Made by a program: the position numbers and the translations under genes. Below are positions 31,532 to 39,796 of a stretch of DNA of 64,000 nucleotides, piece by piece. The notes below the pieces were generated by a model that ran no database searches, was not told the DNA's origin, and saw nothing but the letters and a program-made list of their open reading frames with translations. The DNA is from Pyxidicoccus parkwaysis (GTDB lineage: Bacteria > Myxococcota > Myxococcia > Myxococcales > Myxococcaceae), in the NCBI RefSeq assembly GCF_017301735.1, contig NZ_CP071090.1, positions 620,001 to 684,000 of the forward strand, read 5' to 3'. The stretch's first letter is position 1, and each line of letters starts with the position of its first letter.

Positions 31532-32191
31532 ATGAAGATGAAGCACATCGTCATCTCGGCCTTGCTGGCGCTCGGACTGACCTCCTGTGTCGACAGCACG
31601 CCTTCCCTTCAAATCGGGAGCGCCTCCGCGCAGGGGGCGGACTGCAGCATCGGCACCACGGGCCCCGCGCTGCTCCGCGGCTCGCTGGACCTGTCGCTGC
31701 GGCCGGGCGGCGGTTTCCCGCTGGCCCTGGCCATCATCACCAATCTGGATGTGCCGGTCGTCGCGGTGGGCGACCAGCCGGTGTCAGGGGACCCGGACCT
31801 CAGCACCATCTATGTCACCAACCTGGTGCTGAGCTACTCGTCGCCCACGGCGGGGCTGACCTTCAGCGAGCCCAAGGCCAACGTCCGCGTCTTCGGGGCG
31901 GTGGATGCAGACGGAAACCTGCTCGTCAACCTCCTCACGCCTGACGTGATTCAGGACGTCGGAGACTTCGTCGCGGGCGGAGATTCCGCAGAGGTCCTCG
32001 TCACCCTGAAGCTCAAGGCCCAGCGCGCCTCGGGGGACGAGCTGGAGTCCAACGAAATCGTCTTCCCCGTCCTCGTGTACGCGTCTGGCTTCACGTGCCC
32101 CACGGGCACGAAGCGTACCGTGTCGGACGACCCCTGCCCCCAGGAAGGGCTCAACGGAGTCCTTCCGGCCTGCGAAGCAGTCACCCCCTGA
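31532..32191 (+). CDS. Lipoprotein of unknown function downstream of pilQ
   Basis: This 219-residue protein has a signal peptide ending LGLTSC, with Cys19 as the likely lipidation site. The mature part is strand-rich: a GPALLRGSLDLSLRPGG start, NLVLSYSSP, TFSEPKANVRVFG, and LVTLKLKAQ. This resembles an immunoglobulin-like sandwich. Cys residues in DCSIG, FTCPTG, DDPCPQ and LPACEA may form disulfides. It begins 36 bp after pilQ and is probably in the same transcript, so a role near the secretin is plausible. I do not recognise the family. Confidence 0.75.
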   Translation: MKMKHIVISALLALGLTSCVDSTPSLQIGSASAQGADCSIGTTGPALLRGSLDLSLRPGGGFPLALAIITNLDVPVVAVGDQPVSGDPDLSTIYVTNLVLSYSSPTAGLTFSEPKANVRVFGAVDADGNLLVNLLTPDVIQDVGDFVAGGDSAEVLVTLKLKAQRASGDELESNEIVFPVLVYASGFTCPTGTKRTVSDDPCPQEGLNGVLPACEAVTP

Positions 32192-32239
32192 GCGGCCGTG
32201 CTTGACCGGCCATCGCCTGCCTCCTAAGAGCCCACGTTC

Positions 32240-32602
32240 ATGTCCTTCCGCACGCACCTCGAGTCGGTGGTCAACCAGGTGGACGGAGCCCTCGCCTGCA
32301 GCGTGATGGGCTTCGACGGCATCTCCGTCGACACCTTCCAGCGGGACGAGGCCGCGGAGTTGGAGCTGAGCGGCGCGTGGGTGGAATACGCCAACCTCCT
32401 CACCCAGCTCCGTCATGCCGCTGAAGTCCTGAAGACGGGCGCGGTGAGCGAGGTCAGCGTCAACAGCGAGAAGGTGCTGACCGTGATGCGGCTGGTGTCA
32501 CCGGAGTACTTCCTGGTGCTCGCCCTGCGCGCGGACGGCAACTACGGCAAGGGCCGCTACGTCCTGCGCGTGACGGCCCCCAAGGTGCGCGCCGAGCTCT
32601 AG
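32240..32602 (+). CDS. Roadblock/LC7-domain protein (MglB-like fold)
   Basis: This 120-residue protein is a single Roadblock/LC7 domain: HLESVVNQVDGALACSVMGF, DGISVDTF, a central helix with YANLLTQLRHAAEVL, and strands VSEVSVNSEKVLTVMRLVS and YFLVLALRADG. In myxobacteria such domains are partners or GAPs of small Ras-like GTPases, such as MglB for MglA. This paralogue lies between pilQ and sgmX, whose product binds MglA, so a link to pilus polarity is an attractive inference. No GTPase gene is adjacent. The following 163 bp holds no gene. Confidence 0.85.
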   Translation: MSFRTHLESVVNQVDGALACSVMGFDGISVDTFQRDEAAELELSGAWVEYANLLTQLRHAAEVLKTGAVSEVSVNSEKVLTVMRLVSPEYFLVLALRADGNYGKGRYVLRVTAPKVRAEL

Positions 32603-32765
32603 TCGCGCCGTGCTTCAGGCTGCGCGCCGAGCCCCGGGTGCGCACCCTGTCAAGCAGTAGTCCAGCCGACATACCCGGCCATTGCTTTCCCCTTCCCTTG
32701 CGAGGGGGGCATGGGCTACACACCCCCGACTTTTCAAGCTTTCGAGTGTGAAGGAGTCGGTTGCC

Positions 32766-33347
32766 ATGGCTGGTTTTGTCGATACGTCCGAGTTCCGCAA
32801 TGGTCTGAAGATCGAGATTGACGGTGAGCCGTTCGTTATCGAGTACTTCCAGCACGTGAAGCCCGGCAAGGGCTCCGCCTTCGTGCGCACGAAGATCCGC
32901 AGCCTCCTGTCCGGGCGCGTCCTGGAGCCCACCCTCAAGTCCGGCGACAAGGTGGGCCTCCCGGACATCGAGGAGAAGGACATGCAGTTCCTGTATGTCC
33001 AGGGCGATGAGTACTACTTCATGGACAACCGCAACTACGAGCAGACCTTCCTCAGTGAGAAGGTGCTTGGAGAGGCGAAGAACTTCCTGAAGGAGAACAT
33101 CACCGTCTCGGTGCTCTACTGGAACGGCAAGGCCATCTCCGTGAACCTGCCCAACTCGGTGGACCTGAAGGTCATCAAGTGCGACCCGGGCGTGCGTGGC
33201 GACACCGTGTCCGGCGCGCTCAAGCCCGCCACCCTGGAGACGGGCTTCACCGTCAACGTCCCGCTCTTCATCAACGAGGGCGACGTGCTCAAGATCGACA
33301 CGCGTGAAGGTGGCAAGTATCTGACGCGCGTGGCCACCGCGGGCTAG
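32766..33347 (+). CDS. efp: Translation elongation factor P
   Basis: This 193-residue tRNA-mimic protein relieves ribosome stalling at consecutive prolines. It has the three-domain layout, with the loop [18 protein letters not shown] in domain I; Lys35 is the position modified in EF-P. The family motif near [25 protein letters not shown] is intact. The window encodes several proline-rich proteins, which would need EF-P. ATG 32766 was chosen for the conserved N-terminus; the longer frame has no support. Confidence 0.95.
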   Translation: MAGFVDTSEFRNGLKIEIDGEPFVIEYFQHVKPGKGSAFVRTKIRSLLSGRVLEPTLKSGDKVGLPDIEEKDMQFLYVQGDEYYFMDNRNYEQTFLSEKVLGEAKNFLKENITVSVLYWNGKAISVNLPNSVDLKVIKCDPGVRGDTVSGALKPATLETGFTVNVPLFINEGDVLKIDTREGGKYLTRVATAG

Positions 33348-33391
33348 TCGCTTCAGGCCCACGGCGACTTCGAGGGAGAGGGAACGCGAGA

Positions 33392-33985
33392 ATGGCAACG
33401 AAGCGCAAGTCGTCCCGGGCGTCCGAGCCCGCGGGCGCGCCGGCCGCCGCTGGCGCGCGCGACGCGGGCAACACGTCCCTGGACGTGGATGCCCTGCGGC
33501 AGATTGTCGAAATCCTCGAGGCCTCGGATGTGACGAGGCTGGTGTGGAAGCGCGGTGAGGAGAAGCTCTTCATCCGCCGCGGCCACGCGCCGGAGACCAC
33601 CATCGTCCACCACGCGGCGCCGGCCGCGGCGCCCGTGAGCGCGGGCGTGGAGTACACCGCTCCCGCCGTGGCCCCCCGGGCCGCCGCGCCCGCTCCGGCT
33701 CCCGCCGCGGCGGCCGCTGCCCCGGCTCCGGCCGCGGAGAAGCCCGGCCACCAGGTGACGAGCCCCTTCGTGGGCACCTTCTACCGGACGCCTGCTCCGG
33801 ACCAGCCCGCGTTCGTCGACGTGGGCTCGGTGGTGAAGAAGGGCCAGGTGCTCTGCATCATCGAAGCGATGAAGTTGATGAACGAAATCGAGTCCGAGGT
33901 GACCGGCCGCGTCGCGGAGATCCTCGTGGAGAATGGCCGCCCGGTGGAGTTCGGCCAGGCGCTGTTCCGTATCGAGCCGGCCTGA
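33392..33985 (+). CDS. accB: Biotin carboxyl carrier protein of acetyl-CoA carboxylase
   Basis: This 197-residue protein has an N-terminal helix-strand segment ([21 protein letters not shown]), an Ala/Pro-rich linker (~75-115), and a biotinyl domain with the biotin-accepting Lys in EAMKLMNE. It carries CO2 between AccC and the carboxyltransferase. The next gene is accC, the usual operon partner. Confidence 0.95.
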   Translation: MATKRKSSRASEPAGAPAAAGARDAGNTSLDVDALRQIVEILEASDVTRLVWKRGEEKLFIRRGHAPETTIVHHAAPAAAPVSAGVEYTAPAVAPRAAAPAPAPAAAAAAPAPAAEKPGHQVTSPFVGTFYRTPAPDQPAFVDVGSVVKKGQVLCIIEAMKLMNEIESEVTGRVAEILVENGRPVEFGQALFRIEPA

Positions 33986-34064
33986 GTGCCCGGGCGCGCC
34001 GCCTTCCGCGTGCACACGCGGGCGGCGCGCTCTCTTCGGGCCCGGCCCTGACGGGAGAACCCAC

Positions 34065-35450
34065 GTGTTCAAGAAGGTGCTGATCGCCAACCGCGGGGAG
34101 ATTGCCCTGCGGGTCATCCGTGCCTGCCGTGAGCTGGGTATCGCCACGGTGGCGGTGCACTCCACGGCGGACGCCAACGCGCTGCACGTGCGGTTCGCCG
34201 ACGAGTCGGTGTGCATCGGCCCACCCGCGTCCAAGGAGAGCTACCTCAACATCCCGCAACTGCTCTCCGCGGCCGAAATCACCCGCGCGGACGCCATCCA
34301 CCCGGGCTACGGCTTCCTCTCGGAGAACGCCGAGTTCGCGGAGGTGTGCGAGAACTGCAAGATTCGCTTCATCGGTCCGCGTCCGGAGATGCTCCGGCTG
34401 ATGGGCAACAAGGTCCGCGCCCGCGCCGCCGCGCGCGAGGCGGGCCTGCCGCTGCTGCCCGGCAGCCCCGGCACGGTGAAGGACCCGCGCGAGGCCGAGG
34501 CCTTCGCCCGGGAGATTGGCTTCCCCGTCATCCTCAAGGCGGCCGCCGGTGGCGGTGGCAAGGGGATGAAGATCGTCCGCGAGCCGGGCGCGCTGGCCCA
34601 GGCGTTCTCCACCGCGCAGGCGGAGGCGATTGCCTCCTTCGCCAACGGCGACCTCTACATCGAGCGGTACGTGGAGAAGCCGCGCCACATCGAAATCCAG
34701 ATTGTGGCGGACGAGCACGGCAACATCATCCACCTCAATGAGCGCGAGTGCTCGGTGCAGCGCCGGCACCAGAAGCTCATCGAGGAGAGCCCGTCGCCCG
34801 CGCTCTCGCCCGAGCTGCGCAAGAAGATGGGCGACGTGTCCGTCCAGGCGATGAAGAAGCTCGCCTACAACAACGTGGGCACCATCGAGTATCTGCTCGA
34901 CGAGCGCGGCGAGTTCTACTTCATGGAGATGAACACGCGCATCCAGGTGGAGCACCCGGTGACGGAGCTCGTCATGGGCATCGACCTGGTCCGTGAGCAG
35001 ATCCGCATGGCGTACGGACATCCCCTGCGCTTCAAGCAGGAGGACATCCAGATTCGCGGCCACGCCATTGAATGCCGCGTCAACGCCGAGGACCCGATTA
35101 CCTTCGCGCCCTGGCCGGGGAAGATTACCGGCTACAGCGTGCCGGGCGGCTATGGCGTGCGCGTGGACTCGGCGGCCTACGAGAACTACACGGTGCTGCC
35201 GTACTACGACAGCCTCCTGTCCAAGCTCATCGTCTACGCGGAGGACCGCGAGACGGCCATCCGCCGCATGCAGCGCGCGCTGGGCGAGTACGTGGTGGAG
35301 GGCATCCGCACCAACATCCCGTTCCACCGGGCCGCGCTGGCGGAGGAGTCCTTCCAGGAAGGCCAGTACGACACCCGCTTCGTGGAGCGTCTGCTCGCGA
35401 GCGAGACGGGCCACCGCCGCCTCAAGAAGGCCGTTGAAGAGACGCCGTAG
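34065..35450 (+). CDS. accC: Acetyl-CoA carboxylase, biotin carboxylase subunit
   Basis: This 461-residue ATP-grasp enzyme carboxylates the biotin on AccB using bicarbonate and ATP. It has the N-terminal motif [20 protein letters not shown], the glycine-rich ATP loop [13 protein letters not shown] (~165), the catalytic block [15 protein letters not shown] (~290), and AWPGKITGY in the C-terminal domain. GTG 34065 is used because the conserved start is exactly there. The gene lies 79 bp after accB. Confidence 0.96.
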   Translation: MFKKVLIANRGEIALRVIRACRELGIATVAVHSTADANALHVRFADESVCIGPPASKESYLNIPQLLSAAEITRADAIHPGYGFLSENAEFAEVCENCKIRFIGPRPEMLRLMGNKVRARAAAREAGLPLLPGSPGTVKDPREAEAFAREIGFPVILKAAAGGGGKGMKIVREPGALAQAFSTAQAEAIASFANGDLYIERYVEKPRHIEIQIVADEHGNIIHLNERECSVQRRHQKLIEESPSPALSPELRKKMGDVSVQAMKKLAYNNVGTIEYLLDERGEFYFMEMNTRIQVEHPVTELVMGIDLVREQIRMAYGHPLRFKQEDIQIRGHAIECRVNAEDPITFAPWPGKITGYSVPGGYGVRVDSAAYENYTVLPYYDSLLSKLIVYAEDRETAIRRMQRALGEYVVEGIRTNIPFHRAALAEESFQEGQYDTRFVERLLASETGHRRLKKAVEETP

Positions 35451-35470
35451 CGCACGTCCACCTACCGCGA

Positions 35471-35489
35471 CTGCCCGCCTGCCGGGCAG
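35471..35489 (+). terminator. Hairpin between accC and sgmX
   Basis: CTGCCCG (35471-35477) pairs with CGGGCAG (35483-35489) across a 5-nt loop. No T-run follows, so if it terminates transcription it does so weakly or with Rho. Confidence 0.4.
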
Positions 35490-35534
35490 CCACGCGAGCA
35501 GATGATCTGGCACCGGGGGGAGCCGGGCTGTTTC

Positions 35535-35569
35535 TTGACCCGCGTCGGAGCTTTCCGTTAGCCTCCGAC
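35535..35569 (+). promoter_or_regulatory. Predicted promoter with overlapping inverted repeat before sgmX
   Basis: TTGACC (35535-35540) and TTAGCC (35558-35563) are 17 bp apart. A perfect 7-bp inverted repeat, GTCGGAG (35544-35550) and CTCCGAC (35563-35569), spans the spacer and the -10 element. This arrangement suits a repressor or a hairpin at the 5' end of the sgmX mRNA. The start codon follows ~70 bp later. Not tested. Confidence 0.45.
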
Positions 35570-35639
35570 ACTCCCCACCACTGAGGATGGAAACCCGCGA
35601 AGTTCAAGGGGTTTCGGCCTGCCGGAAGCCCACCGCTCG

Positions 35640-38600
35640 ATGGACAAGAACAAGATCATCGAAGCCGCCGCGAAGCTGGTCGCGAAGGGCGCCTACGACA
35701 AGGCCATCAAGGAGTACCAGAAGGTCCTCGAGGTCGACCCGAAGGACATCCGGGTCCTCCAGAAGATGGGGGAGCTGTACCAGAAGAAGAATGACAACGC
35801 CCAGGCGGCGCACTTCTTCACCAAGGTCGCGGAGAGCTACTCCTCCGACGGCTTCTTCCTCAAGGCCGTTGCCCTCTACAAGCAGGTCCTCAAGCTCAAT
35901 CCGAACCTGCTGGAGGTCAATCTCAAGCTGGCGGAGCTCCACCAGCAGCTCGGGCTGATGTCCGAGGCGATGGCCTACTTCCAGATTGTCGCCAACCACT
36001 ACGACAAGGCGGGGGACACCAAGTCGTCCCTCGATACCTTGAAGAAGATGGTGGATCTCGACCCGGAGAACGTGGCGTCGAAGATCAAGCTGGCGGAGCT
36101 GTACGCGCGCGAGGGCATGACGCGCGAGGCCGCGCAGGAGTTCAAGCGCGCCGCCGAGTACCTCAAGCGCAACGCGCGAGCGGACGACTGGCTGCGCGTG
36201 GCGGAGCGGCTCTCCACGCTGGAGCCGGACAACCTCCCGCTGGCCAAGGAGCTGGCCGTCTCGTACCTGCAGCGCGGCGACCAGAAGCGCGCGCTCGCCA
36301 AGCTCCAGGTGTGCTTCAAGGCCGACGGCCGCGACGTGGAGACGCTCACGCTGCTGGCCCAGGCGTTCCAGGGGTTGGGGCAGACCTCCAAGACGGTGTC
36401 CGTCTACAAGGAGCTGGCCAAGATCCACCAGGAGCGCGGCCGGCTCACCGAGGCGGAGGCCGTCTGGACGCAGATTGATGTGCTGGACCCGCAGGACCCG
36501 GATCTGCTCGCGCGCCGCGCGCCTGCTCCGGCGCCCGAGGAGCACCACCAGCCCGTGGCGGCGGCTCCGCAGCCCGCGCCGACGCCTCGCGCCGCCGCGC
36601 CGCAGCCCACCGCGCCGGCCCAGCCCGCGCCTGCTCCAGCCCCGGTGGCGCCGCCGTCTCCCGCGGGCATGAACCGGGAGCAGCTCGCGAAGCTGCTCAC
36701 CGAGACGGACGTCTACGTCAAGTACGGGCTCCACGACAAAGCGCTGGAGCACCTGCGCAAGGTCTTCACCGTCGACCCGGAGAACCTGGACGCGCACGAG
36801 AAGGCGTATCAAATCTACGTCGCCTCGGGGAACGCGGCGCAGGCGTCCGAGCAGCTCCTCAACGTGCTGCGGCTGTGCACGCGCGCCGCGGACGTGCAGC
36901 GCGCGCAGCCGTACCTGCTGACCATCCTCAACGAGAACCCGGCGCACCCGGAGGTGCCCGCGTTCCTGTCCGTGCTGCGCGTGGACGGCCCGGTGGCGGC
37001 CGCGCCCGTGGCGGTGGTGGAGTCGGTGGGCGAGGACGCCATCCTCGTCGACTCCAGCGACGACGAGATTCTCGTCGCGCCTCCGCCGGACGACGCGCTG
37101 CTGCACCCGCCCGGCGACGAGCTGGCGCTGGCCACGCTGCCCTCGGCGGACTCGGACGAGGTCATCGACGACGAAGGTGACTCCGCCGTCGTCAGCGAGG
37201 AGGCCCTCGTCGGCGAGGCCGTCTCCGCCGAGCACGACCTGTACGGCTCGCCCGCGCCGGAGGACCTGGCGGCGTCGGCGTCCGACGAGACGCTGGTGTC
37301 CGATGACGACGGGCTGGTGCTGACGGACGAGCCCGGCATGGCGCCCGCGGACGACGAGCCCCTCGTCGCTCCGGACGACGACCTGGACGCGACGTCGTCG
37401 TACTCGCTGGAGGACGAGTCGCTGGCGGGCGAGGCCACGGCCACGTCCATGGAGGCGCTGTCGCTCGGCGACGAGGACGAGCCGCCGCCCACGATGATTC
37501 GTGCGCCCTCGCGCACGCTGCTCCAGGAGGCCGCGCCGGACACCCGGCAGACGCCCACGATGGCGGAGGACGAGGCGTTCGCGGAGGACACGGCGTTCGC
37601 CGAGGACCCGTCCTTCACCGGGGACGAGGTGCTCGCGGAGGCCGCTCCGCTGGACGTGGAGGACATGCCCACGCGCGTGGGCATTGCTCCGCTGGACCCG
37701 TCCATGCTGGAGGAGGACGAGGCCGAAGTGACGTCGACGGCCCTGGGCGACCCGCTGGACTACGAGGAGCCCACCGCCTCGCACGCCATTCCCACGCTCG
37801 CGGACGAGCCCGCCGCGGAGGCGGAGGAAGAGTTCGTCTCCGAGCCGCCGCAGGAGGAGGAGCCCGCGGCGGCCGAGGCCGAGGTCCCGCCCGAGGAGGA
37901 GCCCGCGGCGGAGGAGTGCGACGAGGCGTCGTTCTTCCTCGACCAGGGCCTGCTCGAAGAGGCGCGCGAAATCCTCGAGACGGTGATGATTGCCTTCCCG
38001 GGCCACGTGCGCGCCGGGGAGCTGATGGCGCGGCTGGAGGACCTGGAGGCCGGCGGAGGCGCGGCGGCCGAGGAGCCCGAGGCCGTCTCCGAGCCGGTGT
38101 CCGTGCCGCACGTGCAGCCCGTGTCGGAGCAGGAAGTCACCGGGGAGCGCGACGCGTTCGACCTCGCGGCGGAGCTGGCCGGCGAAATCGACAACCTGGG
38201 CGACGACTCCGCTTCCGCGGCGCCGCCTGCGGAGGAGGACTTCCAGTACTCGGTGGAGGAGGTGTTCTCCGAGTTCAAGAAGGGCCTCGCCAAGGTGGTG
38301 AAGCCGGAGGACGTGGACACGCACTACGACCTCGGCATCGCCTACAAGGAGATGGGCCTGCTGGACGACGCGCTCCACGAGTTCGACGTGGCCCGCCAGG
38401 GCTGTGTGGGGACGAAGCGCGAGCTGGACTGCCTCACCATGATGGGCATGCTCCAGTTGCTGCGCGGCGACGCCGCGGCGGCGGTGGAGGTGTTCCGCGA
38501 GGGCCTTTCCAGCGCGCAGGCCACGGCGGAGCAGAGCAAGGCGCTCGGCTTCGAGCTGGCGGCGGCGTACGAGGCCCTGGGCGAGGCGGGCAAGGCGCTG

Positions 38601-38822
38601 TACCACTACCAGCGCGTGTCCTCGGTGGACGCGAAGTACCGCGACGTGGCGTCGCAGATTTCCCGGCTGGCCGCCTCGGCGGAGCCGGAGGACGACCCGC
38701 TGCCCACGCACGCGGGCAATGGAGCGAAGGCGAGCGGCACGGCGGCGCCCGCCGCGGCCGTGGCGCCCACCCCGATGCCGGCGGCTGGCGCGTCCAAGGC
38801 GCGCAAGGTCGGCTACCTGTAG
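35640..38822 (+). CDS. sgmX: TPR protein linking MglA to type IV pili (SgmX)
   Basis: The protein has 1060 residues. N-terminal TPRs span ~1-285 (AAAKLVAKGAYDKAIKEYQK, DNAQAAHFFTKVAES). A Pro/Ala linker follows (~294-342), then a second TPR block (~345-440). A very acidic region (~455-760) is rich in Asp/Glu/Ser, and C-terminal TPRs (~765-1015) end in KARKVGYL. In M. xanthus SgmX binds active MglA-GTP at the leading pole and stimulates pilus formation at the PilQ machine. The identification rests on domain layout and on its place downstream of pilQ-efp-accB-accC, as I recall for M. xanthus. Confidence 0.88.
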   Translation: MDKNKIIEAAAKLVAKGAYDKAIKEYQKVLEVDPKDIRVLQKMGELYQKKNDNAQAAHFFTKVAESYSSDGFFLKAVALYKQVLKLNPNLLEVNLKLAELHQQLGLMSEAMAYFQIVANHYDKAGDTKSSLDTLKKMVDLDPENVASKIKLAELYAREGMTREAAQEFKRAAEYLKRNARADDWLRVAERLSTLEPDNLPLAKELAVSYLQRGDQKRALAKLQVCFKADGRDVETLTLLAQAFQGLGQTSKTVSVYKELAKIHQERGRLTEAEAVWTQIDVLDPQDPDLLARRAPAPAPEEHHQPVAAAPQPAPTPRAAAPQPTAPAQPAPAPAPVAPPSPAGMNREQLAKLLTETDVYVKYGLHDKALEHLRKVFTVDPENLDAHEKAYQIYVASGNAAQASEQLLNVLRLCTRAADVQRAQPYLLTILNENPAHPEVPAFLSVLRVDGPVAAAPVAVVESVGEDAILVDSSDDEILVAPPPDDALLHPPGDELALATLPSADSDEVIDDEGDSAVVSEEALVGEAVSAEHDLYGSPAPEDLAASASDETLVSDDDGLVLTDEPGMAPADDEPLVAPDDDLDATSSYSLEDESLAGEATATSMEALSLGDEDEPPPTMIRAPSRTLLQEAAPDTRQTPTMAEDEAFAEDTAFAEDPSFTGDEVLAEAAPLDVEDMPTRVGIAPLDPSMLEEDEAEVTSTALGDPLDYEEPTASHAIPTLADEPAAEAEEEFVSEPPQEEEPAAAEAEVPPEEEPAAEECDEASFFLDQGLLEEAREILETVMIAFPGHVRAGELMARLEDLEAGGGAAAEEPEAVSEPVSVPHVQPVSEQEVTGERDAFDLAAELAGEIDNLGDDSASAAPPAEEDFQYSVEEVFSEFKKGLAKVVKPEDVDTHYDLGIAYKEMGLLDDALHEFDVARQGCVGTKRELDCLTMMGMLQLLRGDAAAAVEVFREGLSSAQATAEQSKALGFELAAAYEALGEAGKALYHYQRVSSVDAKYRDVASQISRLAASAEPEDDPLPTHAGNGAKASGTAAPAAAVAPTPMPAAGASKARKVGYL

Positions 38823-38846
38823 TCCCCCCCGAGGTCCGGCGAGCCC

Positions 38847-39791
38847 ATGACGACCTACCTCGACTTCTTCGAGCTGACCCAGGAGCCCTTCTCCAACGCT
38901 CCGGTGAGCCGCTTCTATTACAACTCCGCGCAGCACTCGCAGGCGCTCACCCGGCTGATGCACGCGGTGAGCTACATGAAGGGCCTGTCCATCCTCATCG
39001 GGGACATCGGCGCGGGGAAGACGACGCTCGCGCGCCGCATGCTCGACTCGCTGCCCGAGTCCGAGTACGAGGCCGCGCTCCTCGTCATCATCCACTCCGG
39101 AATCACCGCCAACTGGCTCCTGCGCCGCATCGCGCTCCAGCTCGGCGTGGAGAACCCGGCGCAGGAGAAGCTCGCGCTGCTGTCGCAGCTGTACCAGCGG
39201 CTGCTGCAAATCTACGAGTCCGGCAAGAAGGCCGTCGTCCTCATCGACGAGGCGCAGATGCTGGAGACGCGGGAGCTGATGGAGGAGTTCCGCGGGCTGC
39301 TCAACCTGGAAGTGCCGGAGCGCAAGCTCATCTCCTTCGTCTTCTTCGGCCTTCCCGAGATTGAGAAGAACCTGAAGCTGGACCCGCCGCTCGCCCAGCG
39401 CGTGGCCATGCGCTACAAGCTGGAGCCCTTCACCGCCGAGTCCACGGAGGCGTACGTCAAGCACCGCCTCCGGCTGGCCGGGTGCCCGCGCATGCCCTTC
39501 TCGCCAGAGGCGCTGCTCGCGGTGCACGAGCACTCGTCGGGCTCTCCGCGCGTCATCAACACCCTGTGCGACAACGCCCTCTTCGAGGCCTTCCTCGCGC
39601 GGCAGGAGACCATCTCCGCGGAGCTGGTGCACCGCATCGGGAAGAACCTGGGCCTGCAGGGCATCAACACGCCCGCCAGTGGAGCAGCCGAGGGAGCAGG
39701 CGCTTCCGTGACGGCGCTGCCCCGCACGGCGAACAGCAAGGTGGACCTGGCGGAGATCGACCGCTACCTCGAAGGGCTGGGTAAGCTGTAG
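38847..39791 (+). CDS. ExeA/GspA-like AAA ATPase
   Basis: This 314-residue protein has Walker A GDIGAGKTT at ~52-60, Walker B VVLIDEAQM at ~130, and a sensor-like SGSPRVINTLCDNAL (~232). The N-terminal motif YLDFFELTQEPFSNAP is typical of the ExeA/GspA family, in which ATPases work with envelope secretin assembly or peptidoglycan remodelling. It lacks the C-terminal peptidoglycan-binding domain of ExeA, ending instead in an Ala/Thr tail. It lies 24 bp after sgmX, so a role in T4P assembly or polar control is inferred, not shown. Confidence 0.85.
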   Translation: MTTYLDFFELTQEPFSNAPVSRFYYNSAQHSQALTRLMHAVSYMKGLSILIGDIGAGKTTLARRMLDSLPESEYEAALLVIIHSGITANWLLRRIALQLGVENPAQEKLALLSQLYQRLLQIYESGKKAVVLIDEAQMLETRELMEEFRGLLNLEVPERKLISFVFFGLPEIEKNLKLDPPLAQRVAMRYKLEPFTAESTEAYVKHRLRLAGCPRMPFSPEALLAVHEHSSGSPRVINTLCDNALFEAFLARQETISAELVHRIGKNLGLQGINTPASGAAEGAGASVTALPRTANSKVDLAEIDRYLEGLGKL

Positions 39792-39796
39792 GGGCT

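Noticed and set aside
33346..33369. AGTCGC/GCGACT inverted repeat after efp as a terminator
   Set aside because: The stem is only six pairs with a 12-nt loop and no T-run, which is common by chance at this GC content.
35604..39632. Very long open frame on the minus strand opposite sgmX and the ATPase gene
   Set aside because: It is low-complexity Arg/Leu/Val/Gly sequence with no motif, and arises from third-position G/C bias on the real + strand genes.
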